DNA of 64,000 bases. It comes from Shewanella sp. Choline-02u-19 (GTDB taxonomy: Bacteria > Pseudomonadota > Gammaproteobacteria > Enterobacterales > Shewanellaceae). The stretch lies in the NCBI RefSeq assembly GCF_002836205.1, contig NZ_PJBE01000013.1:2976001-3040000 (forward strand). The letters run 5' to 3'. The position numbers and the translations under genes are program-made. Position 1 is the stretch's first letter. Every line of letters begins with the position of its first letter. This document shows, one piece after another, positions 14,832-24,813 of the stretch. The notes below the pieces were generated by a model. That model was not told the DNA's origin and did not search any database. It worked only from the letters and a program-made list of their open reading frames with translations.

Positions 14832-16571
14832 TTAGGCTAACTTTTGGTATAGACTGGCGTAATAACTATCACTTTCAATTAGTTGTTGATGATTACCTGA
14901 GCAACGGATCTTACCTTGCTCCATCAAGTGAATCGTATCCATTCTCGCCATTGCCGTTAAACGATGGCTGATCATCAATACCGTTTTATCACTCGCAAAC
15001 GCAAACAATAACGCTAAAATCTCTCGTTCTGTTTTCTTATCAAGCCCTTCGGTTGGCTCATCAAGCAGTAACATAGGGGCATCTCTAAGCAGTGCTCTAG
15101 CCACGCCAATTCTGCGCTGCTCGCCACCCGATAACTGCCGACCACCTTCACCAATCCAGTTGTCTAATGGCTTATCACCTTGCAATAATACCCCTAAGCC
15201 GACTTTTTCTAACACCGCAATCAACTTATCGTCATCTTTACGGCTAGCGTTATCCAATGCAATAGCTAAGTTTTCTCTTAAGGTGCCGCTAAATAGATAG
15301 ATACGTTGGCTCACGACCGACATTGATTTGCGTAGAGCATCCTCAGAATAAGCATTCGCGTCACGCCCATCCAATATCACTTGGCCATGTTGTGGTAACC
15401 ACTCGCGAGTAATCAATGACAATAAACTCGACTTCCCACAACCCGTTTGCCCCAGTAAAGCGACCTTGGACCCCGCTGGAATGACGAAGTTAAGTTGTTG
15501 CAATACGCTATGCTCAGGGTCATAGCCAAAATCGATATTGGTTAATTCAACACTGCCCTCACTGACTTGCAGATCATTATCTTCTGCAAAGGTAACCTCT
15601 GGGGTTTGCTCTACCACTTGATTAAGTCGAGTTGCTGCTGAGCTACAAGCGGAAAGGTGCTGAAATGCCCCCGCTAATGGCATCATCATCTCAATGGTCG
15701 CCATCGTTATAAATACAATCATTGCCAGTTTTGGCCCTGGCGGTACAGACTCGCCTACTCCCGCTGCAGCCATATACAGCATGACTAGCACAGCAAAACC
15801 ATGACAGAAGATGAGACAGGCTTGACTAAGAGCCGTCACCCGATTCATTCGATTTTGACTGGCGATCATTAAGCTCTCTGCACCGTTTAAGCGCTGGCGA
15901 TACAGCCCTTGTGCACCAAATAAGGTTAACTCGGCTTGGCCTTGCAAGTACTCGAGCAACTGCACCCGTAACTCACGCTTAGTTTCGAGCTGAGCGATAC
16001 CCGGTTTACGACCGAGAAAGTAAAATACCGTTGGCAGAAGCAACCATACTGCCAATAATATGCTACAGAGTGTGGCTGCCAGTTTTGCATCGAACCATGA
16101 AACAAAGAAATACAGCCCCACTAGCATCAATAATGAAGCTAGTAGCGGTGTAAGCAAGCGCAAGTAAAGATGATCTAACGTATCGATATCTGCCACTAGC
16201 CGATTAAGTAAGTCTCCTCGGCGGATCCCCTGCAGGTTTTTAGCGCTCAGCGGCATCAGCTTATTCCATACCCAACAACGCAGATCGGTTAATAAGCTAA
16301 ATGTTGCCTCGTGAGTGGCTAAACGTTCGCCATAACGGCTCGCTGTGCGAACGATTGATAACAAACGAACACCACCAGCAGGCGTAAAATAGTTAAACAT
16401 CTGCGCCGTAACTACGGTGAGCCCAGCAACCGCTGCAGCGGATAAGAACCAACCGGAAAGCGCTAATAAGCCAAGACCCGCCATCATGGTGGTCACGCTT
16501 AAAAACAGTCCGATAAACATCATGAACCATTGGCTTTTAAATCGTTTAATGTAAGGTAATAGCGCTTTCAT
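14832..16571 (-). CDS. cydC: Heterodimeric ABC exporter subunit CydC (thiol export, cytochrome bd assembly)
   Basis: 579 residues. An N-terminal six-helix ABC exporter domain (about 1-310) is followed by an ATPase domain with Walker A GQTGCGKSS, signature LSGGEQRRIGVARAL and Walker B MLLLDEPTEGLD. With CydD it forms the inner-membrane exporter of glutathione/cysteine that is needed for cytochrome bd and periplasmic cytochrome maturation. Its ATG overlaps the cydD stop as TAATG, so translation is probably coupled. cydAB is not in this window. Confidence 0.93.
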   Translation of the reverse strand: MKALLPYIKRFKSQWFMMFIGLFLSVTTMMAGLGLLALSGWFLSAAAVAGLTVVTAQMFNYFTPAGGVRLLSIVRTASRYGERLATHEATFSLLTDLRCWVWNKLMPLSAKNLQGIRRGDLLNRLVADIDTLDHLYLRLLTPLLASLLMLVGLYFFVSWFDAKLAATLCSILLAVWLLLPTVFYFLGRKPGIAQLETKRELRVQLLEYLQGQAELTLFGAQGLYRQRLNGAESLMIASQNRMNRVTALSQACLIFCHGFAVLVMLYMAAAGVGESVPPGPKLAMIVFITMATIEMMMPLAGAFQHLSACSSAATRLNQVVEQTPEVTFAEDNDLQVSEGSVELTNIDFGYDPEHSVLQQLNFVIPAGSKVALLGQTGCGKSSLLSLITREWLPQHGQVILDGRDANAYSEDALRKSMSVVSQRIYLFSGTLRENLAIALDNASRKDDDKLIAVLEKVGLGVLLQGDKPLDNWIGEGGRQLSGGEQRRIGVARALLRDAPMLLLDEPTEGLDKKTEREILALLFAFASDKTVLMISHRLTAMARMDTIHLMEQGKIRCSGNHQQLIESDSYYASLYQKLA

Positions 16572-18385
16572 TACAGATCTCCCTCCGTCTTCGTCGCGAG
16601 CTCAATATCAACAGGCGCTGACTCAAGTAACATTCGCTTAAACACCCCTTCAGCCGCTGAAAGCTCAGCAAATGTACCTTGCTGTGCCAATAAGCCATTC
16701 TCCATCACTAATACTCTGTCCATCGAACTTAATGATTCCAACCGATGAGTCACCATTAAACAACCCGTTGCTTGCATCGCATCAGCTAATGTCGCTTGTA
16801 CAGCTTGTTCGCTTAAGCTGTCTAGACTCGCGGTAGGTTCATCTAATATGTATAGTTTAGGTTGCTGCGCTAGCGCTCTAGCGAGTGCAATACGTTGGGC
16901 TTGCCCAACGGATAAGCCTGCCGTTTGTTCTTGTATAGGATGGTCTAACCCTAGCGGTTGCGATTCAATAAAATCGAGAATGTGTGCTTGGGCTAACAAT
17001 GCCTTAATAGCATCATCTGACAGTGCTTGGTCTTGTGCTAACTGTCCTAGCGCAACATTTTCACGCACGGTGCCACAAAACAGTTGAGGCTCTTGCCCAA
17101 GCCATGCCAATTTTTTACGCCACTGCGACATCGGCAATTGGCGCAACTCAACACCATTAATCTTAAGCTGGCCTTGATACGGCAAAAAGCCTAATAAGGC
17201 ACTAAGCAAACTTGTTTTACCCGCACCACTAGCCCCCACGACGGCCAAATGCTCACCTTGCTGCAACGTAAAACTAATCGGTCCAAGCAGCTCGGTGCCA
17301 TCGACGCTATAAACTTTAAGATCAATGGCTTCAATACTAACCTCAGCCTCAAGTTCATCACCCGTGCCCATTTTTTGACCCGCGTTTTCTTCTGGATGGT
17401 CAAGCAGAGCCATTAGCTCTTCTGCAGCACCAATCGCTTGTGCTTTGGCATGGTAATGCGTGCCCATATCTCGCAGCGGTTGATAAAACTCTGGCGCGAG
17501 AATAAGAATAAACAGACCGGTAAATAGGCTGATTGAGGTACCGTAATGACCAAAATCCAAATGGCCTAAATAACTGAAACCAAAATACACTGCCAAGACC
17601 GCAATCGATACCGCGGCAAAGAACTCAAGCACTGCTGAACTGAGAAACGCCATTCGCAGCACCGACATGGTGCGTTCTCTGAACTCTTCTGACGCTTTCT
17701 CTATCGCCTTAGCTTCTTTGGCACCTTGATTAAACAGCTTCAAGGTCGACAAGCCTTTAAGCCTATCCATAAAGTGACCACTTAAACGAGCCAGGGCGCC
17801 AAAGTTTTTACGGTTAGCATCAGCAGCCCCCATTCCTACTAAAATCATGAACATTGGGATAAGCGGCGCGGTTGCGAGTAAAATAATCCCTGCCGCCCAG
17901 TTGACCGGGAATACAGCCATTAAAATAATCAGTGGAATAAAGCCTGCCAGAACAATTTGTGGCAAATAACGTGCGTAGAAATCTTGTAAGTCTTCCACTT
18001 GTTCAAGCACAATGCTCGCCCAACTGCCAGCAGGTTTACCCTGAATAAAAGCAGGCCCTAATGCGGCCAACTTATCCAAAACCGCAGCGCGCATATGCAC
18101 TCGAAGCTGCGCACCCGCTTTAAAACTTGAACGCTCTCTAGCAAATGCCAATACACCTCTAACAATAGTGAGCAGCAACAGTAACCAGAAATGGTCACTA
18201 AAAGTAGCCTTAGGCAGTTCATCGATAATGATGCCTTGTAATATGGTAGCAATGAGCCATGCCTGACACATCAAACTAATGCCGGTTAGCACCCCAAAGA
18301 AAATCGATACATTGAGGTAATAACCACAGGCTGATTTTTGCTGTTTGAGCCAGTGAGTGAGTTTTTTCTCTACGGTTTTATCCAT
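16571..18385 (-). CDS. cydD: Heterodimeric ABC exporter subunit CydD
   Basis: 604 residues, the first gene of cydDC. The membrane domain covers roughly residues 20-320 and the ATPase domain 345-590, with Walker A GASGAGKTSLL, a divergent signature LSVGQAQRIALARALA and Walker B LYILDEPTASLD. The partner and role are as for CydC: export of reduced thiols to the periplasm. An FNR/EtrA-like box lies about 230 bases upstream, which fits oxygen-responsive control of cytochrome bd assembly. The pair looks intact. Confidence 0.93.
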   Translation of the reverse strand: MDKTVEKKLTHWLKQQKSACGYYLNVSIFFGVLTGISLMCQAWLIATILQGIIIDELPKATFSDHFWLLLLLTIVRGVLAFARERSSFKAGAQLRVHMRAAVLDKLAALGPAFIQGKPAGSWASIVLEQVEDLQDFYARYLPQIVLAGFIPLIILMAVFPVNWAAGIILLATAPLIPMFMILVGMGAADANRKNFGALARLSGHFMDRLKGLSTLKLFNQGAKEAKAIEKASEEFRERTMSVLRMAFLSSAVLEFFAAVSIAVLAVYFGFSYLGHLDFGHYGTSISLFTGLFILILAPEFYQPLRDMGTHYHAKAQAIGAAEELMALLDHPEENAGQKMGTGDELEAEVSIEAIDLKVYSVDGTELLGPISFTLQQGEHLAVVGASGAGKTSLLSALLGFLPYQGQLKINGVELRQLPMSQWRKKLAWLGQEPQLFCGTVRENVALGQLAQDQALSDDAIKALLAQAHILDFIESQPLGLDHPIQEQTAGLSVGQAQRIALARALAQQPKLYILDEPTASLDSLSEQAVQATLADAMQATGCLMVTHRLESLSSMDRVLVMENGLLAQQGTFAELSAAEGVFKRMLLESAPVDIELATKTEGDL

Positions 18386-18613
18386 TGGATCCCAGATTTA
18401 CTGTACTTGACAGATAAGCTTAATAAATTAACGGAGTAAGAGTAAGACGCCTGAAGGCCGTCACCAAGAAAGCAGTATTTAAGAGGACTGCATTTAAGTG
18501 TAAGTTCCGTAGCCTAAAAAAAATAATATTGAGGCATAAAGGAATGCTAGTATCGCAGGCATTAATCGCAGAATAAAACGCCAGTTGCGTATTTGCTATG
18601 AGACTCACATAAA

Positions 18614-18627
18614 TTGAGCTAGATCAA
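18614..18627. promoter_or_regulatory. FNR/EtrA-like box upstream of cydDC
   Basis: TTGAGCTAGATCAA matches the FNR consensus TTGAT-N4-ATCAA at nine of ten positions. FNR-type control of cyd genes is known in E. coli; EtrA is the Shewanella counterpart. The promoter itself is not clear, so distance to the start is untested. Confidence 0.5.
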
Positions 18628-18682
18628 TAAAATGGCGACTATGACTCAACATCATTCGCCATAGCTGTTGACTTTTAAGCAC

Positions 18683-18716
18683 AAAAAAACCGCGAAAGCT
18701 CAGCTTATCGCGGTTA
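18683..18716 (-). terminator. Terminator of the DUF3622 gene
   Basis: AACCGCGAAAGC pairs with GCTTATCGCGGTT, and the A run at 18683-18689 becomes a T run on the minus strand. Confidence 0.88.
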
Positions 18717-18771
18717 ATTTTATCTCTTGCCTAATAATAGTGTAATAACACTTGGCAAGTTAGCGTCTCAA

Positions 18772-19122
18772 TTAACGCTCGGCGTCTGAGCCGTAATCAA
18801 GGTTTTCATCTTCAGAATCACTCTCAGATGCTCTCTTTTCGTCACGAGCGCTGCGCCATACATCTGCTGCAAGCTCTTTAGCGTCAGCCGCTTTATTACG
18901 CTCGTCACGCGCTATAGCTTTACGTTCGTTACGCTTAACAAGGTTCTCTAAGAATGATTTCAGCTCAGTTTCGCCCCACGCTATCGCTTCAGCTTCAGTA
19001 GCAAAACCTTTTTGGGTTTTTGATACCACTATTTTTCTAGCTGATTGACGACGAGTGATCTGGCCAGTCCAAGTTGTTTTATCTTCAACAACGCGAAAAT
19101 CATACTTCTTTGTTTGTGTCAT
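18772..19122 (-). CDS. DUF3622 family protein
   Basis: 116 residues. An N-terminal strand-rich part (KYDFRVVEDKTTWTGQITRR, then IVVSKTQKGFATEAEAIAWG) is followed by a charged helical tail (KRNERKAIARDERNKAAD) and a very acidic Ser/Asp/Glu end. It matches the DUF3622 family found in Shewanella and Vibrio relatives. It is probably cytoplasmic, is a single gene with its own terminator, and its function is unknown. Confidence 0.8.
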   Translation of the reverse strand: MTQTKKYDFRVVEDKTTWTGQITRRQSARKIVVSKTQKGFATEAEAIAWGETELKSFLENLVKRNERKAIARDERNKAADAKELAADVWRSARDEKRASESDSEDENLDYGSDAER

Positions 19123-19318
19123 GTTGCTTATTTTCCTAACAATAATCGTAATACTTTGAGCTTAATGCGTTAATGATTTAGCTCAATCAATAAGTAACAG
19201 CAATCGCCGTTGCTTTGCTGCTACCTTCAATATTCTTTCAGCGTAATAGCGCTTAATTGCCATGCCAAGTCATAGTCGTGAATAATATGTCTGACTGATC
19301 AATTCGCCTATTAAGCTA

Positions 19319-19534
19319 TCACTTCAGTTTATCTACCATGTCGAATTCACATAGTTGACATGTGAGTTGATACCCGAGCATAGATTTTCTCCCGCGAGTA
19401 CTTGTCACCCAACCACGGTTTTCCCACGGTGGACGATGACGCACATGCTGGTTATGACCACAAGCTAACTCTGCAACCCAATGTTGTTCATCATCTTTAT
19501 GATAATTAATAATGGCTTGTAGCAAGGCATACAC
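19319..19534 (-). CDS. DUF3565 family protein
   Basis: 71 residues. It carries the family hallmark of a CGHNQHVRHRPPW core and a C-terminal C-x2-C (LTCQLCEFD), so Cys and His residues probably bind a metal such as zinc. The N-terminus (IINYHKDDEQHWVAELACGH) looks like a short beta sheet. It is a single gene between DUF3622 and rhlE. The function is unknown; the compact Cys/His pattern is typical of the family. Confidence 0.8.
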   Translation of the reverse strand: MYALLQAIINYHKDDEQHWVAELACGHNQHVRHRPPWENRGWVTSTRGRKSMLGYQLTCQLCEFDMVDKLK

Positions 19535-19905
19535 CTTAAATAGACCAAAAGCGATTGGCTAAGTTTGAGTTGCAGTCGATAGATAAACTTTCAGGGGCGC
19601 GAGATTAACACGTGCAGACTTGAAACAACATCTTTTAAGCGACTAAAAATCACACAATTGAGAAATTTAACTCCATTAGGCTGTTTTCCCAGCAGCTAAG
19701 CGGGTAATCATTACCCCGTACTCCCGTTCAAAAGCTGCTATTCGCTGCCATACTCTAAACGATGAGATAATAGCGCTATTGTTTATTAAATGGCGCTTTT
19801 TGGGCAGATCCTGTAAGCTGCACGCCCGCCAGCATTAGCCGGCCCTCCTATAACAGCAGTCAGCGCGCTTTACGCCAGCTTGGCTGGCCGAAATGAGACC
19901 AATCT
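19535..19905. other. Intergenic region and probable long rhlE leader
   Basis: No gene is seen. A possible -10 (GATAAT near 19765) would give a leader of about 130 bases containing GC-rich stretches able to fold (around 19820-19890). Long leaders are common for cold-induced RNA helicases, but nothing here is specific. Confidence 0.35.
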
Positions 19906-21339
19906 ATGAGTTTTGCTTCACTGGGCTTATCAGCCCAAATTTTGAAAGCTGTCGCTAGCAAAGGCTATGACACTCCATCTCCAATTCAAGCACAGGCTAT
20001 TCCAGCGGTACTTGAAGGTAAAGACGTTATGGCCGCCGCCCAAACTGGGACAGGCAAAACAGCAGGCTTTACATTGCCACTGTTAGAGATTCTTTCAAAA
20101 GGCACCAAAGCTCCAGCAAAACAAGTGCGAGCCTTAGTATTAACACCGACGCGCGAACTCGCGGCTCAAGTGGGTGAAAGTGTCGAAGTTTACGGTAAAA
20201 ACCTGCCTCTAAAATCAGCGGTTATTTTTGGTGGTGTCGGCATTGGCCCACAAATCTCGAAACTTAGTCGTGGTGTTGACATCCTAGTCGCGACTCCAGG
20301 TCGCTTGCTTGATCTTTATAACCAACGCGCCGTCAACTTTAGCCAGCTTGAAGTGTTAGTACTAGATGAAGCTGACCGTATGCTAGATATGGGCTTTATT
20401 CACGATATTAAGAAGATTATTGCCGCGCTACCCGCTAAGCGTCAGAACTTAATGTTCTCTGCGACCTTCTCTGATGATATTCGAAAGCTCGCTAAAGGCT
20501 TAGTCAACAATCCGGTTGAAATTTCAGTAACACCTCGTAACGCCACAGCTAATACTGTAACCCAGTGGATCTGCCCGGTCGATAAAGGCCAAAAAGCAGC
20601 CGTACTGGTTCAGCTTATCAAGCAAAATGACTGGCAACAGGTCTTGGTTTTCAGCCGTACTAAACATGGTGCAAACCGTTTGGCTAAAAGTCTCGAGGCT
20701 AAAGGCATTACTGCAGCAGCCATCCATGGTAATAAAAGCCAAGGAGCACGTACTAAAGCACTGGCTGAATTTAAGAATGGCGATGTACGCATTTTAGTCG
20801 CAACCGATATTGCCGCTCGTGGCCTTGATATCGATCAGCTACCTCAAGTTGTCAACTTCGACCTACCAAATGTACCTGAGGATTATGTTCACCGTATCGG
20901 ACGTACAGGCCGTGCAGGTGCTACTGGTCAGGCTGTATCACTGGTTAGCGATGATGAAGTTAAATTGCTGCGTGATATCGAACTACTGATCAAGCAAAAT
21001 TTAGAACGTAGAGTTATTGAAGGTTTAGAACCTACTCATACTCTGCCAGAGACCGATTTGACGGGTAAATCTCACGGACAAAACAAAGGTCCGCGCAATA
21101 GTAGCCCTCGAGGCACCAACCAAAGACGTTCTAACTCAAGTGCCAAGCCAGCTAATCGCAGCCAACAAGATGGTGCGGGTAAAGTTGAGCATAAAGATGG
21201 ACAACGCAGCGGAGAAGCGGCGCGTGGCCATAAGCCTACGGATAAAAACCCAAGACATAGCCGATCAAGCAAGCCTGGATCTGCGCCGTTATCAGGGCAG
21301 CGCCGCAGTCGTCGCAGCGAAAATAGCCCACAAGGCTAA
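19906..21339 (+). CDS. rhlE: DEAD-box ATP-dependent RNA helicase RhlE
   Basis: 477 residues with the full helicase core in order: a Q motif (YDTPSPIQAQAIP), motif I AQTGTGKT, PTRELAAQV, ATPGRLLD, DEAD in LVLDEADRMLDMG, SAT in MFSATFSDD, VLVFSRTKHGANRL, ATDIAARGLDI and HRIGRTGRAG. The C-terminal about 110 residues are basic and low-complexity (RRSNSSAKPANRSQQDG) and probably bind RNA. It probably remodels RNA in ribosome assembly or decay. It is monocistronic, with a bidirectional terminator after it. Confidence 0.92.
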   Translation: MSFASLGLSAQILKAVASKGYDTPSPIQAQAIPAVLEGKDVMAAAQTGTGKTAGFTLPLLEILSKGTKAPAKQVRALVLTPTRELAAQVGESVEVYGKNLPLKSAVIFGGVGIGPQISKLSRGVDILVATPGRLLDLYNQRAVNFSQLEVLVLDEADRMLDMGFIHDIKKIIAALPAKRQNLMFSATFSDDIRKLAKGLVNNPVEISVTPRNATANTVTQWICPVDKGQKAAVLVQLIKQNDWQQVLVFSRTKHGANRLAKSLEAKGITAAAIHGNKSQGARTKALAEFKNGDVRILVATDIAARGLDIDQLPQVVNFDLPNVPEDYVHRIGRTGRAGATGQAVSLVSDDEVKLLRDIELLIKQNLERRVIEGLEPTHTLPETDLTGKSHGQNKGPRNSSPRGTNQRRSNSSAKPANRSQQDGAGKVEHKDGQRSGEAARGHKPTDKNPRHSRSSKPGSAPLSGQRRSRRSENSPQG

Positions 21340-21367
21340 TATCACGCTATTACATTGAATACCAAAT

Positions 21368-21396
21368 AAAAAAGGCTCCCATCGGGAGCCTTTTTA
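21368..21396. terminator. Bidirectional terminator between rhlE and the S9 peptidase gene
   Basis: GGCTCCC-atc-GGGAGCC is flanked by an A run on the left and a T run on the right. It serves both convergent genes. Confidence 0.9.
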
Positions 21397-21411
21397 TTGT
21401 CTGGAATAACG

Positions 21412-23889
21412 TTATTTAAGCTCTTGCTCAAACAGTTTATAAATACGGCGGTATTCGTCTAACCAGCTCGATGGCTGACGGAAACCATGAGGTTCAACCG
21501 GATAGATCGCAGTCTCAAACATCGGCTTTTCAAGCTCAATCAAACGTTGTACTAAACGAACGCTGTCTTGGAAGAATACGTTGTCATCTAACACTCCGCT
21601 CATAATCAATAATGGCTTTTGTAAACCTGCAGCATGCTCAATTGGCGAGCTACGCTCATAAGCAATGGGGTCGACATCTGGCGTATTTAAGATATTAGAG
21701 GTATACGGTGCGTTATAATGTGCCCAATCAGTCACTGGACGCAATGCAGCGCCTGCTTGGAACAGTTCAGGTTCATTAAATAGCGCCATAAACGTCAAGA
21801 AGCCACCGTAAGATCCACCGTAGGTGCCCACTTTACCAGCATCGACATTAGCATTAGCCGCCATCCAGCTGACACCGTCTTTAAGATCTTCAACTTCAGG
21901 GGTTCCCATCTGACGGTATACCGCTGTACGCCAATCTCGGCCGTAGCCTTTTGAACCGCGATAATCCATATCCATGACTACGTAGCCCTGTTGGGCAAGC
22001 AAGTTGTGGAACATGAACTCTCTGAAGTAACCAGAGAAGCCGTAGTGAGCATTTTGCAGATAACCTGCACCATGGTTAAAAATAACTGCCGGATACTTGT
22101 CAGCGTTGTCTTTGCTATATCCTTGCGGCAAATAAACACGAGCATACACCTCGCCGGCACCATGGGTTGATGGAACAGTAACGACTTCTGGTGCTTGCCA
22201 TGCATAGTTTTTAAATGCATCACTTGTATAATCAGTCAGCTGTTTTATCGCGCCGCCAACAGGTTGTACAAAAAGCTCTGCAGGTTTTGTACGAGTAGAA
22301 GCACTGAGCAGTAACTGCGTACCATCAGGGCTCAAACTATAATCGAGCTGACCTTGCCACTGCGTTAGTTGCTCATCTTTACCTGTTGCTATCTCTACCC
22401 GATAAACATTATCGATACCTGGGTGGCTTTTATTGGCTTTGTAATAGATAAACTGTGCTTTGGGGCCCAATGTAATATCACTTACCACATATTGACCTTG
22501 TGTCAGCGCTTTAGCTTTTTCGCCACTGGCTTTTAGGTACAGGTGTGAATAACCCGTCTCTTCAGAAAGGTAATACAGGCTATCGCTATTAGGCAACCAA
22601 CCATACTGGTTAAAGTTGTAGTTAATCCACGCATCATCGTGCAGGCGATGTTCAGTTTTCAAACTGCCTTTACTTAAATCAACCGTCGCTATCCAACGAT
22701 CTTTATTATCGATAGCTTCGAGCATCACCGCGACTTTATCGCCAGATGCTTGCCATTGGATAGCACTTTGTGACCATCCCCAATCTTGAATGAATTGAAT
22801 TTTACGCGGTGATTTTTCGCTAATATAGCTTTCACCTTTAGCCTTGGCATTTTCTGCCTTAACTGACGCCAGTACGTCTTCATCAAAACCCGTCAGGCCT
22901 TCAATGGTAACGTCTTTTTTGGTGTGATTTTGCAGGTCAAGAATAACCATACGCTCACCTGGCGGGGTATCTTCGGCAACACGGGCGCGGGCAGGTACTG
23001 CATCGACATAACCGTCTTTACCTAAGTAGTTCGGCATGATGTCGTGCTCTGAACGCCAGCTGTAATCTTTGTCACGTAGTGACAACAATACATACCGTCC
23101 GTCAGGAGATAAGCTCAGCTCGGTGACCACTTCAGTATCACCTAAATACCATGTCTTGGCTGCCATAGTAGGATCTGCGTTAACTAAAGCTTCTTTATAC
23201 TGCTGCTTAGACTTGGCGTTGCTTTGTTGCAGTGCAACATATTCAATAAGGCGATGTTGCTGTTTGGCGATATAGCTTGAAGGATCTTGAACACCTTTAG
23301 GGGCGGATGCCATTTTGATATTGGCTATCTGCTCGGATAAACCTGAATCGCGGTGAATTTTAAAAATATTATCACCTTGCCAATAGGCAATATCACCATT
23401 GTTCAAAAAGCGGACACCATCAACATTGGTATTTTGGCGGGTGAGTTGAGTGATGACTTTTGAACCGAGATCTTTTACAAACAAGTTACCTTGATAAAGA
23501 TAGGCTTTACGCGTCTTATCATTATCCAGCACACCATATTCTTGATCGGCTGCATGAAGCTGATTTAACGCAAGCTCGTTGGCTGCAGAACCCTTGCTAT
23601 CTTGTTGATAGTAATTTTTAGTTGGGTTGCCATGGGCTTGGCGAGAAAAATAGATTGATTGGCTATCGTCACTCCAGTAAGCCCCTTTTGCAAGTAACCC
23701 CATCCAATCTGGATTAGCCATAATCTGATTAAGTGTAAGTGCTTGGTCAACTTGTGGAGGCGCTGACAATGCTACAACATTTGTAGCGGAAGTTAGCTCA
23801 GGTACAACAGTGGTGTTAGTCGATGAGCAACCCGCTAAAATAGCGACTGTTAGAGCACTCATTCCGATATGACGAATGACGCTTTTCAT
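21412..23889 (-). CDS. S9 family prolyl oligopeptidase / dipeptidyl peptidase IV-like lipoprotein
   Basis: 825 residues. A lipoprotein signal (VAILAGC, lipid Cys21) anchors it at the cell envelope. The N-terminal two thirds form a DPP-IV-type beta propeller (for example LSPDGRYVLLSLRDKDYSWR). The C-terminal alpha/beta hydrolase has the nucleophile GGSYGGF, Asp in SGVLDDNVFF and His in VEPHGFRQ. It probably removes dipeptides or cuts short peptides in the periplasm, which suits a peptide-eating marine bacterium. It is monocistronic. The precise substrate is unknown. Confidence 0.9.
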   Translation of the reverse strand: MKSVIRHIGMSALTVAILAGCSSTNTTVVPELTSATNVVALSAPPQVDQALTLNQIMANPDWMGLLAKGAYWSDDSQSIYFSRQAHGNPTKNYYQQDSKGSAANELALNQLHAADQEYGVLDNDKTRKAYLYQGNLFVKDLGSKVITQLTRQNTNVDGVRFLNNGDIAYWQGDNIFKIHRDSGLSEQIANIKMASAPKGVQDPSSYIAKQQHRLIEYVALQQSNAKSKQQYKEALVNADPTMAAKTWYLGDTEVVTELSLSPDGRYVLLSLRDKDYSWRSEHDIMPNYLGKDGYVDAVPARARVAEDTPPGERMVILDLQNHTKKDVTIEGLTGFDEDVLASVKAENAKAKGESYISEKSPRKIQFIQDWGWSQSAIQWQASGDKVAVMLEAIDNKDRWIATVDLSKGSLKTEHRLHDDAWINYNFNQYGWLPNSDSLYYLSEETGYSHLYLKASGEKAKALTQGQYVVSDITLGPKAQFIYYKANKSHPGIDNVYRVEIATGKDEQLTQWQGQLDYSLSPDGTQLLLSASTRTKPAELFVQPVGGAIKQLTDYTSDAFKNYAWQAPEVVTVPSTHGAGEVYARVYLPQGYSKDNADKYPAVIFNHGAGYLQNAHYGFSGYFREFMFHNLLAQQGYVVMDMDYRGSKGYGRDWRTAVYRQMGTPEVEDLKDGVSWMAANANVDAGKVGTYGGSYGGFLTFMALFNEPELFQAGAALRPVTDWAHYNAPYTSNILNTPDVDPIAYERSSPIEHAAGLQKPLLIMSGVLDDNVFFQDSVRLVQRLIELEKPMFETAIYPVEPHGFRQPSSWLDEYRRIYKLFEQELK

Positions 23890-23992
23890 TATCCATCCCT
23901 TTTATTATTGGTATTTTTGCGGACTTTTATATCACACTTTACCAACGGGATTTGTTTAAAACGCAGTTAATTTTGTAACAGATAGTAGCAAC

Positions 23993-24565
23993 TTAAGTAA
24001 TTTCGATAAAATTGGCTAACAAGTTATGCCCCTGCTCTGTCAAAATTGATTCAGGATGAAACTGCACTGAATAGATTTTCTGCTCTGGACAACTCATTGC
24101 CATTATTTCACGGCCATGTAACGGATCATCGTACCAAGCATCTAATACAAAACCGGTAGGGACGGCATCAATTAATAAAGAGTGATATCGCGTTACTGTT
24201 AGCGGGTTATTCAGGCTCGAAAATAAACCTTTCCCTGAATGCGCTATTTTACTGGTCTTTCCATGCATGACTCGCTTCGCTTTCACCACGTTTGAGCCAA
24301 ATACTTGGGCAATAGCTTGGTGGCCTAAGCACACACCAAAAATGGGTAATTCACCCGCGAAATGCTTAATAATGGCAAGGGATAACCCTGCATCATTTGG
24401 CGTGCAAGGACCTGGGGAGATAACGATATGACTAGGATTGAGTGACTCAATTTCCGCTAGGGTTATTTCATCATTGCGCCTAACCGTGATCTCTTGATCC
24501 AGTTGCTGGAAATACTGCACCAAGTTATATGTAAAAGAATCGTAGTTATCGATCATTAAGATCAT
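23993..24565 (-). CDS. pabA: Aminodeoxychorismate synthase / anthranilate synthase glutamine amidotransferase
   Basis: 190 residues, a class I glutamine amidotransferase. It has IDNYDSFTYNLVQYF at the start, the oxyanion segment ISPGPCTPNDAG, the catalytic Cys in GVCLGHQAIA, and His-Glu in VQFHPESILTEQG. It supplies ammonia from glutamine to PabB for folate synthesis; TrpG is nearly identical in motifs. The absence of trp genes nearby favours pabA. It stands alone between the peptidase and sspAB. Confidence 0.88.
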   Translation of the reverse strand: MILMIDNYDSFTYNLVQYFQQLDQEITVRRNDEITLAEIESLNPSHIVISPGPCTPNDAGLSLAIIKHFAGELPIFGVCLGHQAIAQVFGSNVVKAKRVMHGKTSKIAHSGKGLFSSLNNPLTVTRYHSLLIDAVPTGFVLDAWYDDPLHGREIMAMSCPEQKIYSVQFHPESILTEQGHNLLANFIEIT

Positions 24566-24771
24566 AAGAGCGCCGTGAGCCTGTATTTCACTTGCAATAT
24601 CGATGGCGAAAGAGTTCCCATAACACGCTGGGAAATCGCGCTAAACATCGCTTTGTATAGGGTTTAGTATAGTTGGCGCTGATGCTATCACAGCGTCCCT
24701 AAATCTTCACTTATAAGAGTGGAGTAGATTAACGTTACCGCTTGTTCGTTTTGTCGTTAATTTTATCCAAT

Positions 24772-24800
24772 AAAAAAGCCAGTCAATGACTGGCTTTCTT
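24772..24800 (-). terminator. Terminator of sspAB
   Basis: AGCCAGTCA and TGACTGGCT pair around a very short loop. The A run to the left becomes a T run on the minus strand. Confidence 0.88.
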
Positions 24801-24813
24801 GGCAGGTTACAAC

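Larger units (their letters stand above)
18386..18771. other. Intergenic region upstream of cydDC
   Basis: No credible gene is seen in about 385 bases. The region holds the presumed cydDC promoter, one FNR-like box (18614-18627) and the terminator of the DUF3622 gene (18683-18716). The short open frames here have no ribosome site and no family resemblance. Confidence 0.6.

Noticed and set aside
14774..14971. 65-residue frame overlapping the end of cydC
   Set aside because: It is mostly antisense to cydC and includes the inverted repeat; there is no support for coding.
18420..18608. 62-residue frame in the cydD upstream gap
   Set aside because: No ribosome site or family resemblance, and it covers the likely promoter region.
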